From Nannocystis exedens (GTDB lineage: Bacteria; Myxococcota_A; Polyangia; Nannocystales; Nannocystaceae): 64,000 nucleotides of DNA. Position numbers and translations under genes: made by a program. How positions within the stretch are numbered: the stretch's first letter is position 1; each line of letters starts with the position of its first letter. The notes under the pieces are model-generated. The model had not been told where the DNA came from and made no database searches. It was given only the letters and a program-made list of their open reading frames with translations. The stretch covers positions 11,206,727 to 11,270,726 of the forward strand of contig NZ_NETK01000001.1 of the NCBI RefSeq assembly GCF_002343915.1, written 5' to 3'. Positions 29,473 through 37,717 of the stretch are shown one piece after another.

Positions 29473-29535
29473 TCTCGGTTCTCCTTGGTGGGCGCGGTGC
29501 AGGTTGCCCGCAGCGAAACTCGCAGGAAGCGAAGG

Positions 29536-30351
29536 TCAAAAACTCAGCCCGTGGCGCTCGCGCGCCGAAAACAGGCGAACGACGTTGTCGGCGAAACCGA
29601 GGCCCCTGTCCAGTAGCAGGATCTGCCCCTTGACCCCGTCCATCAGGCCGCTGCAGAGGGCCAGCGCCGCGGCCGCGACCTCGTCGGGGTGGATGAACCA
29701 GCCTTCCGAGTAGTACTTCTTGCAGAACGGCACGAAGTCGGGCCCGAAGGTCGCCTCCAGCGACGCAGTCTCGACCGGGTTCGCGCGCAGGATGTTGATG
29801 CGAACATCCTCACTGAGCAGATCTGCCGTGAGGTAGCGACAGAAGGTCTCCATCACGGTCTTGCTCGCGGCCACGAAGTCATAGCCCGGGAGGAAGTACT
29901 CCGGCCCGCGCGACGACATTCCCACCGCGTAGCGCGGCCAGCGGCCGAAGGTCTCGCGGATCGCCTGCAGGTAGCCGACGAACGGCCACGCGCTGTAGCC
30001 GAGGCTGCGGAGGAAGCTCTTCTTGTCGAGGTCCTCGTGCGACTTGCTGACGTGGGCGAACGACACGTTGCTGATCAGGGCGAACACCGCGTCGTGGTCG
30101 CGCTTGACCTGCTGCATCAGCGCCTCGGTGTCCTCGTCCTGCGACGCGTCGGCCTCGACGATCGTCGGCGCCGGCGCGCCCGCGGCGTCGAAGCGGGCCC
30201 GCAGCTCGTCCTCGTCGGCCGAGCCCCAGCGGTGGGTCAGGTACACGTGGGCGCCGTACTTGCCGAACATCAGCCCGGTCGCCAGGCCGATGCCCGCCGT
30301 CCCGCCGGTGACGATGACGGCCTTGCCCTTGAGGTCGTTGCGGAGGATCAC
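29536..30351 (-). CDS. FabI-like SDR (enoyl-ACP reductase-like), copy B
   Basis: GTG 30351 overlaps the stop of copy A (GTGA); 271 residues. The Rossmann motif GGTAGIGLATGL is N-terminal, followed by THRWGSADEDELRARF. The active site reads PGYDFVAASK, giving a Tyr-x6-Lys spacing as in FabI enoyl reductases rather than the YxxxK of FabG. ISNVSFAHVS replaces the usual NAG-type segment. It is about 50-60% similar by eye to copy A. Likely role: reduction of an enoyl-ACP intermediate; distinct substrates for the two copies are an inference. Confidence 0.78.
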   Translation of the reverse strand: MILRNDLKGKAVIVTGGTAGIGLATGLMFGKYGAHVYLTHRWGSADEDELRARFDAAGAPAPTIVEADASQDEDTEALMQQVKRDHDAVFALISNVSFAHVSKSHEDLDKKSFLRSLGYSAWPFVGYLQAIRETFGRWPRYAVGMSSRGPEYFLPGYDFVAASKTVMETFCRYLTADLLSEDVRINILRANPVETASLEATFGPDFVPFCKKYYSEGWFIHPDEVAAAALALCSGLMDGVKGQILLLDRGLGFADNVVRLFSARERHGLSF

Positions 30352-31163
30352 GCCGGAGCTCCTTCCTTGTCGCCGCCGCCGACGAGCCGCGGCCCGAGCG
30401 TGGCGATGTTGTCGACGAACGCCGCGCCGCGGTCGAGCGTCAGCACCTGCCCGCCCATCGCGTCGAACAGCCCGCTGCACAGCGCGAGCGTCGTGTCGGC
30501 GACCTCGTCGACCGTACACGCGAACTCGGGGAACTTGCCGGCCAGCTCGCGCTGCTGGGCGGCGAACATCTGCTCGTAGCTCTCGGTCATGACCTGGCGG
30601 GTGCGCAGGGCGTTGACGATGCAGCCGTGCTCGTACAGGTGCGTGCTCATGTAGCGCACGAACGTCTCGAGCACCGCCTTCGCCACGGCCACGTAGTCGT
30701 AGCCCGGGTAGTGGGTGTCGGGCCCGTCGGACGACATCGCCAGCGCGTAGCGGGGGTAGCGGCCGAACGCGGCGTGCAGCGCCTGCAGGTAGCCGACGAA
30801 CGGCCAGCTCGAGTACTCGAGGCTCTTGTACAGCGCGCGTCGGGTGTGCTTCTCCGGCCCCTCGCCGCGCTGGACCACGCAGACGTTGCTGATGAACGCC
30901 CACACGCCGTCGCACTCCTCCTTGAGGCGCGCGGTCAGCTTGTCGGTGTCCTCCTCGCGCGACGCGTCGGCCTCGATCACCAGCGGCGCCGGGGCGCCGG
31001 CGGCGGTGAAGCGGGCCCTCAAAGCGTCCTCGTCGGCCGAGCCCCAGCGGTGCGTCAGCACCGTGCGCGCGCCCTGGCGCCCGAACGCGAGCCCGCACGC
31101 GAGGCCGATGCCGCGCGTCCCGCCCGTGATCAAGACGACCCTGTCCTTGAAGTCATTGAGCAA
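30348..31163 (-). CDS. FabI-like SDR (enoyl-ACP reductase-like), copy A
   Basis: Start TTG at 31163, supported by GGGAGGA seven bases upstream; 271 residues. GGTRGIGLACGL, THRWGSADEDALRARF, AFISNVCVVQ and PGYDYVAVAK (Tyr-x6-Lys) match copy B position for position. The tail AFVDNIATLG also matches. It is a tandem paralogue within the operon, overlapping the next gene by four bases. One copy may act on straight enoyl chains and the other on the 3-methyl-enoyl product of ECH2. Confidence 0.78.
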   Translation of the reverse strand: MLNDFKDRVVLITGGTRGIGLACGLAFGRQGARTVLTHRWGSADEDALRARFTAAGAPAPLVIEADASREEDTDKLTARLKEECDGVWAFISNVCVVQRGEGPEKHTRRALYKSLEYSSWPFVGYLQALHAAFGRYPRYALAMSSDGPDTHYPGYDYVAVAKAVLETFVRYMSTHLYEHGCIVNALRTRQVMTESYEQMFAAQQRELAGKFPEFACTVDEVADTTLALCSGLFDAMGGQVLTLDRGAAFVDNIATLGPRLVGGGDKEGAPA

Positions 31164-31166
31164 GCG

Positions 31167-31943
31167 TCATCCTCCCTGGCCTGGCCCGTAGTTCGTGCGG
31201 ATCCGCGCCACCGTCTCCGGGTCGGCGAAGCATACCTCGTGCATCATCGACTCGACCGTGCGCGCCTCCTCGAACGCGCGCCTCCGCGGCAACGCCAGCG
31301 CACGTTTGAGCAACAGCAGCGCGGCCCGCGGCTTGTCGGCGATCCGGGCCGCCATGTCGAGCGCCCGCGCCAGCACCTCGGCGCGCGGCACGACCGCGTT
31401 GATCTGGCCGCGCCCCGCGAGCTGCTCGCCGCGGAAGTACTGCCCGCCGAACAGCATCTCCGCGCCGACGTACTCGCCGAACGCGAACTGCACCAGCCGC
31501 GTCGCGCCCATCCCGGGCGTGAACCCGAGGTCCAGGAAGTTGGCGCCGTAGCGGCTCTCGCGGGCCATCACGACCATGTCGCAGGCGAGGCCGAACACCA
31601 GGCCGCCGCCGACGGCGGGCCCCGCCATCGCCGCGATCGTCGGCACCGGCACCTCGAGCAGCGCCCGCGTCAGCAGCAGGTCGTACGGGGCGATGGTGCC
31701 GTCGGCGAGGCCGAGCAGCACCTCGCGGTCGCCGCCGGCCGAGAACACCTCGTGCAGCCCGGCGATCACGCACACGCGCACGTCGGTGCGCCGGCCCACC
31801 TCTTCGAGCGCGCCCGTCAGCGCGGCCACGAAGGCCCGCCCGAACGCGTTCTTGCCGGCGGCGTCGCGCATCGTCAGCACCGCCACGCCGTCGCGCTCGA
31901 GCGTCACCTCGACGAGGCTGTCCGTCGGGACATGCGCGTTCAT
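31167..31943 (-). CDS. Enoyl-CoA hydratase/isomerase family, ECH2-like decarboxylase of a beta-branching cassette
   Basis: ATG 31943 overlaps the ECH1 stop (ATGA); 258 residues of the crotonase fold. The blocks FSAGGDREVLLGLADG, AAMAGPAVGGGLVFGLACD and ANFLDLGFTPGMGATRL are the ones that distinguish PksI/CurF-type ECH2 proteins, which decarboxylate 3-methylglutaconyl-ACP to 3-methylcrotonyl-ACP. The family role is established knowledge; assignment here is by motif and by adjacency to HCS and ECH1. The palindrome GCTGTCC-GTCG-GGACATG (31917-31934) encodes the N-terminal HVPTDSL. Confidence 0.85.
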   Translation of the reverse strand: MNAHVPTDSLVEVTLERDGVAVLTMRDAAGKNAFGRAFVAALTGALEEVGRRTDVRVCVIAGLHEVFSAGGDREVLLGLADGTIAPYDLLLTRALLEVPVPTIAAMAGPAVGGGLVFGLACDMVVMARESRYGANFLDLGFTPGMGATRLVQFAFGEYVGAEMLFGGQYFRGEQLAGRGQINAVVPRAEVLARALDMAARIADKPRAALLLLKRALALPRRRAFEEARTVESMMHEVCFADPETVARIRTNYGPGQGG

Positions 31944-32695
31944 TCCTGTCCTTTCAGCCTGGCGAACCACGGCGGCGCCTGCCCCTCGGCCAGCAGGGCC
32001 GCCAGCGCCGCCCGCAGCTCGGGGTCCTCGAGGTCGGCCGCGGTCTGAGCCACCCCACCCTGCCCCGCCGGCCCGGTGATCCGCTTGAGCGTCGCGACCG
32101 CCTGCGGGCGCGCGCGCAGCAGCGAGCGCAGGAGCCCGCGCAGCGCCTTGTCCGGCTCGTCCGCGACCACGTCGACGAGGCCCCACGGCTCGGCCTGGGC
32201 CGCGGTCACCAGCTCGCCGGTGAGCGCCAGCCGCCGGGTCCGACGCGCGCCGATCCGGGCCTCGAGCGCCGGGAGGATCACCGCCGGCACCAGCCCGTAG
32301 CGCAGCTCCGGCAGCGCGAACGTGGCCGCCGGCGCCGCCACCACCAGGTCGCATGCCGCGGCCAGGCCGACCCCGCCGCCGCTGGCCGCGCCGGTGACCA
32401 CCGCGATCGTCGCCACCTTCGCGCTCGCCAGCAGCTCGAGGCAGGCGGCGAAGCGCTCCATCGCCTCGCGCATCGGCGCCGACGGGGTCCGCAGCGCGGC
32501 TGCCAGGTCCATCCCGGCGCAGAACTCGGGGCCCTCGCTGGCGATCACCAGCGCGCGCGCCGAGCCGGCGACTGCCTGCTCGACCGCGTCGGCCAGCGCG
32601 GCGATCCCGTCGGTGTCCAATGCGACATGTCCTCCGGGACCTGCCCCGAGGAACAGCCGATGGATCAGCTCGCCCTCTTCGCAGCGGACGCGCAC
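31940..32695 (-). CDS. Enoyl-CoA hydratase family, ECH1-like dehydratase of a beta-branching cassette
   Basis: GTG 32695 is fixed by a near-perfect Shine-Dalgarno; 251 residues. Crotonase oxyanion-hole blocks EFCAGMDLAAAL and GAASGGGVGLAAACDLV, then FALPELRYGLVPAVILPAL, match the PksH/CurE-type ECH1 that dehydrates HMG-ACP to 3-methylglutaconyl-ACP. A dispersed palindrome (CATGTCC-TCCG-GGACCTG, 32626-32643) is translated near the N-terminus (GAGPGGHVALD). It lies between HCS and ECH2, the canonical cassette order. Confidence 0.85.
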   Translation of the reverse strand: MRVRCEEGELIHRLFLGAGPGGHVALDTDGIAALADAVEQAVAGSARALVIASEGPEFCAGMDLAAALRTPSAPMREAMERFAACLELLASAKVATIAVVTGAASGGGVGLAAACDLVVAAPAATFALPELRYGLVPAVILPALEARIGARRTRRLALTGELVTAAQAEPWGLVDVVADEPDKALRGLLRSLLRARPQAVATLKRITGPAGQGGVAQTAADLEDPELRAALAALLAEGQAPPWFARLKGQE

Positions 32696-32697
32696 GC

Positions 32698-32707
32698 GAT
32701 CACCTCC
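32698..32707 (-). promoter_or_regulatory. Near-perfect Shine-Dalgarno for ECH1
   Basis: On the minus strand GGAGGTGATC lies with its GGAGG core seven bases before GTG 32695. This is the full anti-SD complement and is unusually strong for this window. It decides the start and suggests high or independent translation of the ECH1-ECH2 pair after a 108-bp gap from the HCS stop. Confidence 0.7.
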
Positions 32708-32803
32708 GAGGGGCGGGGACGAGGGGACGGGCGGCCGGGCCGCGCGACGCCGAGGGGCGGCGCGGCCGGCGTGGCGAGGGACGGACGCGACATGGTCGGA
32801 GCC

Positions 32804-34045
32804 TCAGGACAGGCGGTACTCCCGCTGGTAGCCGCGCACGCCGTCGAGCACGAGGCGGCCCCTGCCGGCGTAGGCGCGCTCGTAGAGCCCGCGCAGGCCC
32901 GACTGGTCGACCTCGTAGTCGCTCTGGTCGATGTAGCCGGCGCGCTGGCGCTCGAGCGCCTCGTACTCGGCGACCGTCAGCGGCATGCGACGGTCGAGGC
33001 CGGCGGCGATCTGCTGGCCCGCGACCTGCTCGCGCGCCCGCTCGCCGACGGTGGCGCGGTAGAACTCGGCGCACGAGCCCGAGCCGTAGGAGAAGATCGA
33101 GACCTTGTCGCCGGGGCGCAGCTCGGGGTCGGCGTCGATGAGCCCGAGCATGGCGATGAAGGTCGCCGAGGTGTACGTGCCGCCGAAGCGCGAGTTGTAG
33201 CGCAGCGCCGGCTTCGACTTGCGCTCGAAGTGGGCCCTGGCCTCGCGCAGCGACATCTCGTGCGGGCCGCGGCGCAGCAGCGCCCGGTGGGCGCGGAAGG
33301 TCATGCCGCCGAACGGCACGTGGTAGATGTGGCGGGCGAACTCGGCGTCGTAGTCGACCATGCCCGAGCGGGCGACGAAGTGATCGTACGCGCCCTCGAG
33401 CGCCTCGAGGTAGCCGTACAGGCTGGTGTCGGCGTGGCCGACCTCCTTGGTCGACGTCGGCCGGTAGGTGTCGAAGATCTCCTGCGTCCAGTAGCCGCAG
33501 GTGTCGAGGTCGAGCTCGAGGACGTCCGGCTGCGCGCTGACCAGCATCGCCGTCGCCGCCGCCCCGAGCACGTACTCCCACGGCTGGCCGAGGTGCACGC
33601 GGCTCTGGTCGGTGCAGACCACCAGCGCCTTCTTGCCCGGCGCCGCGCCCGAGGCGACCCAGTGGGCCGCCATCATCAGCCCGCCGGTGCCGCCGTAGCA
33701 GGCGTGCTTGGTCTCGAAGTTGCGGCAGTTGGAGGTGAGCCCGCAGTAGCGCTGGACGTAGGTCGAGATCGGCTTGCCGAAGTCGACCGAGGACTCGGTG
33801 CCGACGATCACCAGCTCGATGTCCTTGCGGTCCTCGGGCCGGACGATCTGCAGCGCGGCGTTGACCGCCATCGTCACCGGGTCCTCCCACGTCGGGTTGA
33901 GCGAGCGCTCGCTGACCCACAGCTCCTCGAGCGGGTGGCGCGGATCGTGATCGCGCGCCTCCGCGAGCAGCTTCATGTCGAGCGAGAGTGTGCACGGGTA
34001 CGCCGTGATCCGCTCGATGCCCACGCGCGGCCGGTGGTGCGCCAT
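32804..34045 (-). CDS. HMG-CoA synthase-like protein (HCS) of a beta-branching cassette
   Basis: ATG 34045 behind GGGGAGGA; 413 residues. Thiolase-fold HMGS motifs: the active-site Cys in KHACYGGTGGLM, ELVIVGTESSVDFGKP, the catalytic Glu/His regions LEELWVSERS and HVPFGGMTFRAHRALL, and FSYGSGSCAEFY. The C-terminal LVLDGVRGYQREYR resembles the end of PksG-type synthases. It would condense acetyl-ACP with a beta-ketoacyl-ACP to give an HMG-type intermediate. Primary mevalonate-pathway HMG-CoA synthase is the alternative, but the ECH1/ECH2/KS/ACP neighbours favour beta-branching. Confidence 0.88.
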   Translation of the reverse strand: MAHHRPRVGIERITAYPCTLSLDMKLLAEARDHDPRHPLEELWVSERSLNPTWEDPVTMAVNAALQIVRPEDRKDIELVIVGTESSVDFGKPISTYVQRYCGLTSNCRNFETKHACYGGTGGLMMAAHWVASGAAPGKKALVVCTDQSRVHLGQPWEYVLGAAATAMLVSAQPDVLELDLDTCGYWTQEIFDTYRPTSTKEVGHADTSLYGYLEALEGAYDHFVARSGMVDYDAEFARHIYHVPFGGMTFRAHRALLRRGPHEMSLREARAHFERKSKPALRYNSRFGGTYTSATFIAMLGLIDADPELRPGDKVSIFSYGSGSCAEFYRATVGERAREQVAGQQIAAGLDRRMPLTVAEYEALERQRAGYIDQSDYEVDQSGLRGLYERAYAGRGRLVLDGVRGYQREYRLS

Positions 34046-34059
34046 CGCCGTCCTCCCCC

Positions 34060-34803
34060 TCAGTACGTCCAGTCGAGGCCGCCCGTGACCGGCACGACCT
34101 GACCGTTGATGAAGCTGCCGCCCGTGGCCAAAAACAGCACCGTCGCCGCCAGCTCGGCCAGCGTGCCCATGCGGCCCTTCGGCATCGGGCAGTACTGCTG
34201 CCAGTAGTCCTTGGCCGCCTGCGGCATGGTCTCGCGCGTCATGTCGGTGTCGAAGAAGCCCGGCACGACGACGTTGGCGGTGATGCCCTTGCGCCCGTAC
34301 TCCTTGGCGAGCGCCTGGGTGAAGCCGTGCAGGCCGGCCTTGCTGGCGGCGTAGTTGGCCTGGCCGGCCGCGCCGCTGTGCTGGATCGACGAGATGTTGA
34401 CGATCCGGCCGAACCGCGCCGCCAGCATCGACGGCAGGAACGCGCGCACGACGTAGAACGGCCCGTGCAGGTTGGTCGCCAGCACGTCGTGCCACTCCTC
34501 GTCGGACATCGACACCACGAGGTTGGCGCGGTTGATGCCGGCGCAGTTGACCACGACCTCGACGCTGTCGAAGTCGCTGAGCACCTCGTCGGCGACCTCG
34601 CCGACGCGGTCGGAGCGGCTGACGTCGAGCGCGTAGCCCTTGACCTTCGCGCCCGGGCGGATCGCCGCCGCCTCGGCCTCGATCTTGCGCGCCGCGTCGT
34701 CGTTGCTGCGGTACGCGAACGCCACGTCGTGGCCGGCGCGCACTGCCTCGAGCACGATCCCGGCGCCGATCCCCCGCGAGCCCCCGGTGACGAAGAAGTT
34801 CAT
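34060..34803 (-). CDS. FabG-like 3-oxoacyl-ACP reductase
   Basis: ATG 34803, 247 residues, classical SDR. TGGSRGIGAGI, NCAGINRANLV, the catalytic Ser in IVNISSIQHSG and NYAASKAGLHGF with YxxxK are all present; GFFDTDMTRE and the C-terminal INGQVVPVTGG are FabG-typical. It reduces beta-ketoacyl-ACP with NADPH. It is eight bases downstream of the ketosynthase in the operon. Confidence 0.92.
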   Translation of the reverse strand: MNFFVTGGSRGIGAGIVLEAVRAGHDVAFAYRSNDDAARKIEAEAAAIRPGAKVKGYALDVSRSDRVGEVADEVLSDFDSVEVVVNCAGINRANLVVSMSDEEWHDVLATNLHGPFYVVRAFLPSMLAARFGRIVNISSIQHSGAAGQANYAASKAGLHGFTQALAKEYGRKGITANVVVPGFFDTDMTRETMPQAAKDYWQQYCPMPKGRMGTLAELAATVLFLATGGSFINGQVVPVTGGLDWTY

Positions 34804-34811
34804 GGCGCGGC

Positions 34812-36122
34812 TCACAGGCTGTTCGGGTCCCACCGGCGGTACAGCGCGCAGCAATTGAGGCCGCCGAAGCCGAACGAGTTCTTGACCATCAGGTTGATGC
34901 GGTGCTCGACCGCCTTGTTGGCGCACACGTCGACGTCGACCTCGGGGTCGAGCGCGTCGATGTTGATCGACGGGTGCAGCACGCCGCCGCGCATCTGCAG
35001 CAGCGCCGCCACCGTCTCGACCGCCGGCGCCGACCAGCAGGTGTGGCCGAGCATCGACTTCGGCGCGTTGATCTTGAGCTTCTTGGCGTGGTCGCCGAAC
35101 ACCTTGCGGATCGCGTTGAGCTCCGACAGGTCGCCGAGCGGCGTGCTGGTCGCGTGGGCGCAGATGAAGTCGACCTCGTCGGGCCGCACCTGCGCGCGCC
35201 GCAGCAGGCGTTCGAGCGTCCGCGCCTGGCCCTCGGTCGACGGCGACGGCAGGTGGCAGCCGTCGGACGTCGAGGTGCAGCCGAGCACCTCGGCGTAGAT
35301 CGTCGCGCCGCGGCGCAGCGCGTGGCCGAGCTCCTCGAGCACCAGCGCGCCGGCGCCGTGCGACGGCACGAAGCCCTCGCGGCGCGAGTCGTAGGGCCGG
35401 CTGGCCAGCTCGGGCGTGTCGTTGAAGCTCTCGAACGTGATGGCGCCGAGCAGCGCCATCGCGTGGACGCCCATCTGCGAGAAGTCGAGCACCGCGCCGA
35501 CCACCATCGCCATGTCGTGGTCGTGGTGGCGGATCTCGTCGATCGCGTTGCGCAGGGCCACGTTGGCGCTGGCGCACGCGCCCCCGAGCGTGTAGCAGGC
35601 GCCCTTCCAGCCCAGCATCTCGCTCACCGAGCCGGCGTGGTCGGTGTCGAGCATGTGCAGCGCCGCCATCGAGTCGATGTAGTCGGGGTCCTCGGTCTGG
35701 AAGGTGACGTAGTTGTCGGCGAAGTAGCGCTCGTTGAGGTTGTGGCCGCCGACCAGGACCGCGCAGCGGGTCGGGTCCGCGACCTCGACCATGCCGGCGT
35801 CGCGCCACGCGTCGGCGGCGCACAGCACCGACAGCGACGTCGAGAACGGCGCCTTGTTGCACAGCTGGCGGGCCCGCTTGTGCACCTCGGCCGGCAGCGC
35901 GCCGCGCAGGCGCTCGAGCTTGGCCTTGACGTCGTACTCCGACAGATCGCCGCCGATCTTCGAGTACACGCCGTCGTTGTTGTGCCACTTCCAGCGGGTG
36001 ATCGCCGACTTGCCGGCGAGGAGGTTGGCGTAGAAGGTGTCGAGATCGTCGCCCAGCGGCGTGTTGATGCCGAGGCCGGTGACGACCACGCGGCGGGGCG
36101 ATTGTGCCTGCGATGAGACCAT
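34812..36122 (-). CDS. Beta-ketoacyl-ACP synthase (KAS II-like)
   Basis: 436 residues. The active-site Cys is kept (YTLGGACASANVAL) and both His are present (ICAHATSTPLGD and KSMLGHTCWSAPA), so it is a competent condensing enzyme, unlike the Ser-containing decarboxylating KS of many branching cassettes. VVVTGLGINTPLGDD begins the thiolase fold. A ~30-residue insertion near the N-terminus (WHNNDGVYSKIGGDLSEYD) is unusual. It extends the chain with malonyl-ACP supplied by the adjacent AT. Confidence 0.9.
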   Translation of the reverse strand: MVSSQAQSPRRVVVTGLGINTPLGDDLDTFYANLLAGKSAITRWKWHNNDGVYSKIGGDLSEYDVKAKLERLRGALPAEVHKRARQLCNKAPFSTSLSVLCAADAWRDAGMVEVADPTRCAVLVGGHNLNERYFADNYVTFQTEDPDYIDSMAALHMLDTDHAGSVSEMLGWKGACYTLGGACASANVALRNAIDEIRHHDHDMAMVVGAVLDFSQMGVHAMALLGAITFESFNDTPELASRPYDSRREGFVPSHGAGALVLEELGHALRRGATIYAEVLGCTSTSDGCHLPSPSTEGQARTLERLLRRAQVRPDEVDFICAHATSTPLGDLSELNAIRKVFGDHAKKLKINAPKSMLGHTCWSAPAVETVAALLQMRGGVLHPSINIDALDPEVDVDVCANKAVEHRINLMVKNSFGFGGLNCCALYRRWDPNSL

Positions 36123-36142
36123 GCGTGCTCTTCTGGGGGGAG

Positions 36143-36697
36143 TCAGTCCATCAAATAGACCTCGAACACCGCGAGGGCCTGGACCTCCTCGCCGCGGAGG
36201 GCCTGACCGACGCAGGTCGAGACGTAGTCGCTGTGCTCGAGCGAGCGGGCGAGCAGCGTCAGCCGGTCGCCCGGGCGGACGCCGCCCTGGAACAGGGCGT
36301 GGTGGACCTTGAGCAGCCGCAGGCGCGCCGGAGCGTCCGCCGCGTCGATGCTGGCTGTCCCTTTGGCCATGAGGTGCAAGAGACAGATCCCGAGCTGGCC
36401 GATCGCCTCGACCAGCAGCACGCCCGGGTAGACCGGGTCGCCGGGGAAGTGGCCGGCGAACACCGCGTCGCCGGGGTCGATCGTCCGCGCGCCGCGGATC
36501 AGGCCCGGCTCCTCGGGCGACCGCGGCAGCTCGACCGCGTCGATCGCGTCGACGAACAGGAACGGGTCGCGGTGCGGCAGCATGCGCTCGATCGCCGCGC
36601 GGCCGAACTCGACCCGCGTGCTGCCCTCCCCCGGCACGAACACCGGCCGCCGGCGGTGCTGCTTGATCAGCGCGTCGAGGCCGCTCAGCTCGTCCAC
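36143..36697 (-). CDS. FabZ/FabA-like 3-hydroxyacyl-ACP dehydratase
   Basis: GTG 36697, overlapping the AT gene end by 13 bp; 184 residues of a hot-dog fold. MLPHRDPFLFVD and FAGHFPGDPVYPGVLLVEAIGQ carry the catalytic His and the acidic residue. The C-terminal half (LTLLARSLEHSDYVSTCVGQ) is typical of dehydratases. It removes water from 3-hydroxyacyl-ACP. The first ~30 residues form a short extension. Confidence 0.88.
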   Translation of the reverse strand: MDELSGLDALIKQHRRRPVFVPGEGSTRVEFGRAAIERMLPHRDPFLFVDAIDAVELPRSPEEPGLIRGARTIDPGDAVFAGHFPGDPVYPGVLLVEAIGQLGICLLHLMAKGTASIDAADAPARLRLLKVHHALFQGGVRPGDRLTLLARSLEHSDYVSTCVGQALRGEEVQALAVFEVYLMD

Positions 36698-37695
36698 GAC
36701 GCCTCCTGAGCCAGATCCTTGCGGGTCGTCGGCGGCAGGTGCTGGCGCAGCGCCGCGAGCACGCCGGCCAGGTGCGAGGCGGCGTCGTCGCGGCTGTCGG
36801 TGGCGTACTTCGGCCGCGTCGACCACTTGCGGTCGAGCAGGTTGTGCAGCACCTGGCGCGGGCCGACCTCGATGAACACCGCGCCCGGGTGACGCTCGGC
36901 GACGCGGTCGATCGACTTGCGCCACAGCACCGGCGTGTGGACGTGCTCCTCGAGCAGGTCGACGAATTCGGCGGCCGTCGGCGCCGGCACGAACTCGCCG
37001 CGGCGGTTCGGCAGGTACGGCAGCCGCGGGGCCTTGAAGCGCGCGCGCTGCAGGTGCGGGCGCAGGGCCGCGCCGACCGGCTCGAACAGCGACGAGTGCA
37101 TCGGCACCTGCCGCTCGATGATCGTGGGCACCACGTAGTGCTCGTCCTCCAGCAGCGCGACCGCGGCCTCGACCGCGGCGGCGTCGCCCGACAGCACGTG
37201 CTGCTTCGGCGAGTTGAGGTTGACGATCTCGAGCACCCCGAGCCCCTGGCCGCGGATCTGCTCGACCACCGCCTCGAGCGTCTCGAGGTCGAGCGGCTGG
37301 ACCGAGGCCATCATCCCGCGCGGGCCGGCGTCGTAGGCCTCGCCGCGGGCCTGGACCAGGCGCAGCGCCTCCGGCAGCTCGAGCGCGCCGATGTGGACGA
37401 GGTGGTTGTACTCGCCGAGCGACAGCCCCAGCGACAGCTCGGCGTCGACGCCCTCGGCCTGCAGGAGGCTGAGCATCATGTGGTTGGCGACGAACACGCC
37501 GACCTGGACGTCGACGTTGCGATCGAAGGCCGTCGGGTTGTCCTCGCTGGTGTGGGCGTCGAGGTCGCGGCCGAGCACGTCGCTGCAGACCGCCAGCACC
37601 TCGGCGGCCCGCCGGTGCAGCCGGGCCAGCTTGCCGAGCATCCCCGGGTAGCGCGAGCTCTGCCCTGGGAACATGAACACCAGCGTCGTCTTCAT
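36685..37695 (-). CDS. Malonyl-CoA:ACP acyltransferase-like protein (FabD-like)
   Basis: 336 residues. The N-terminal FMFPGQSSRYPGM, the nucleophile Ser in GLSLGEYNHL (usually GHSLGE, so His is replaced by Leu), ARGEAYDAG with the carboxylate-binding Arg, and the catalytic His in RQVPMHSSLFEPV are present. The end block VFIEVGPRQVLHNLL is standard. It probably loads malonyl units on the operon ACP. The changed residue beside the nucleophile may affect extender choice. Confidence 0.88.
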   Translation of the reverse strand: MKTTLVFMFPGQSSRYPGMLGKLARLHRRAAEVLAVCSDVLGRDLDAHTSEDNPTAFDRNVDVQVGVFVANHMMLSLLQAEGVDAELSLGLSLGEYNHLVHIGALELPEALRLVQARGEAYDAGPRGMMASVQPLDLETLEAVVEQIRGQGLGVLEIVNLNSPKQHVLSGDAAAVEAAVALLEDEHYVVPTIIERQVPMHSSLFEPVGAALRPHLQRARFKAPRLPYLPNRRGEFVPAPTAAEFVDLLEEHVHTPVLWRKSIDRVAERHPGAVFIEVGPRQVLHNLLDRKWSTRPKYATDSRDDAASHLAGVLAALRQHLPPTTRKDLAQEASWTS

Positions 37696-37717
37696 CGTGC
37701 CCCCTGCCCTGTCCCGC

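Noticed and set aside
32804..34045. Primary mevalonate-pathway HMG-CoA synthase
   Set aside because: Possible by fold, but the direct neighbours ECH1, ECH2, KS, KR and ACP and the PksG-like C-terminus favour a beta-branching role.
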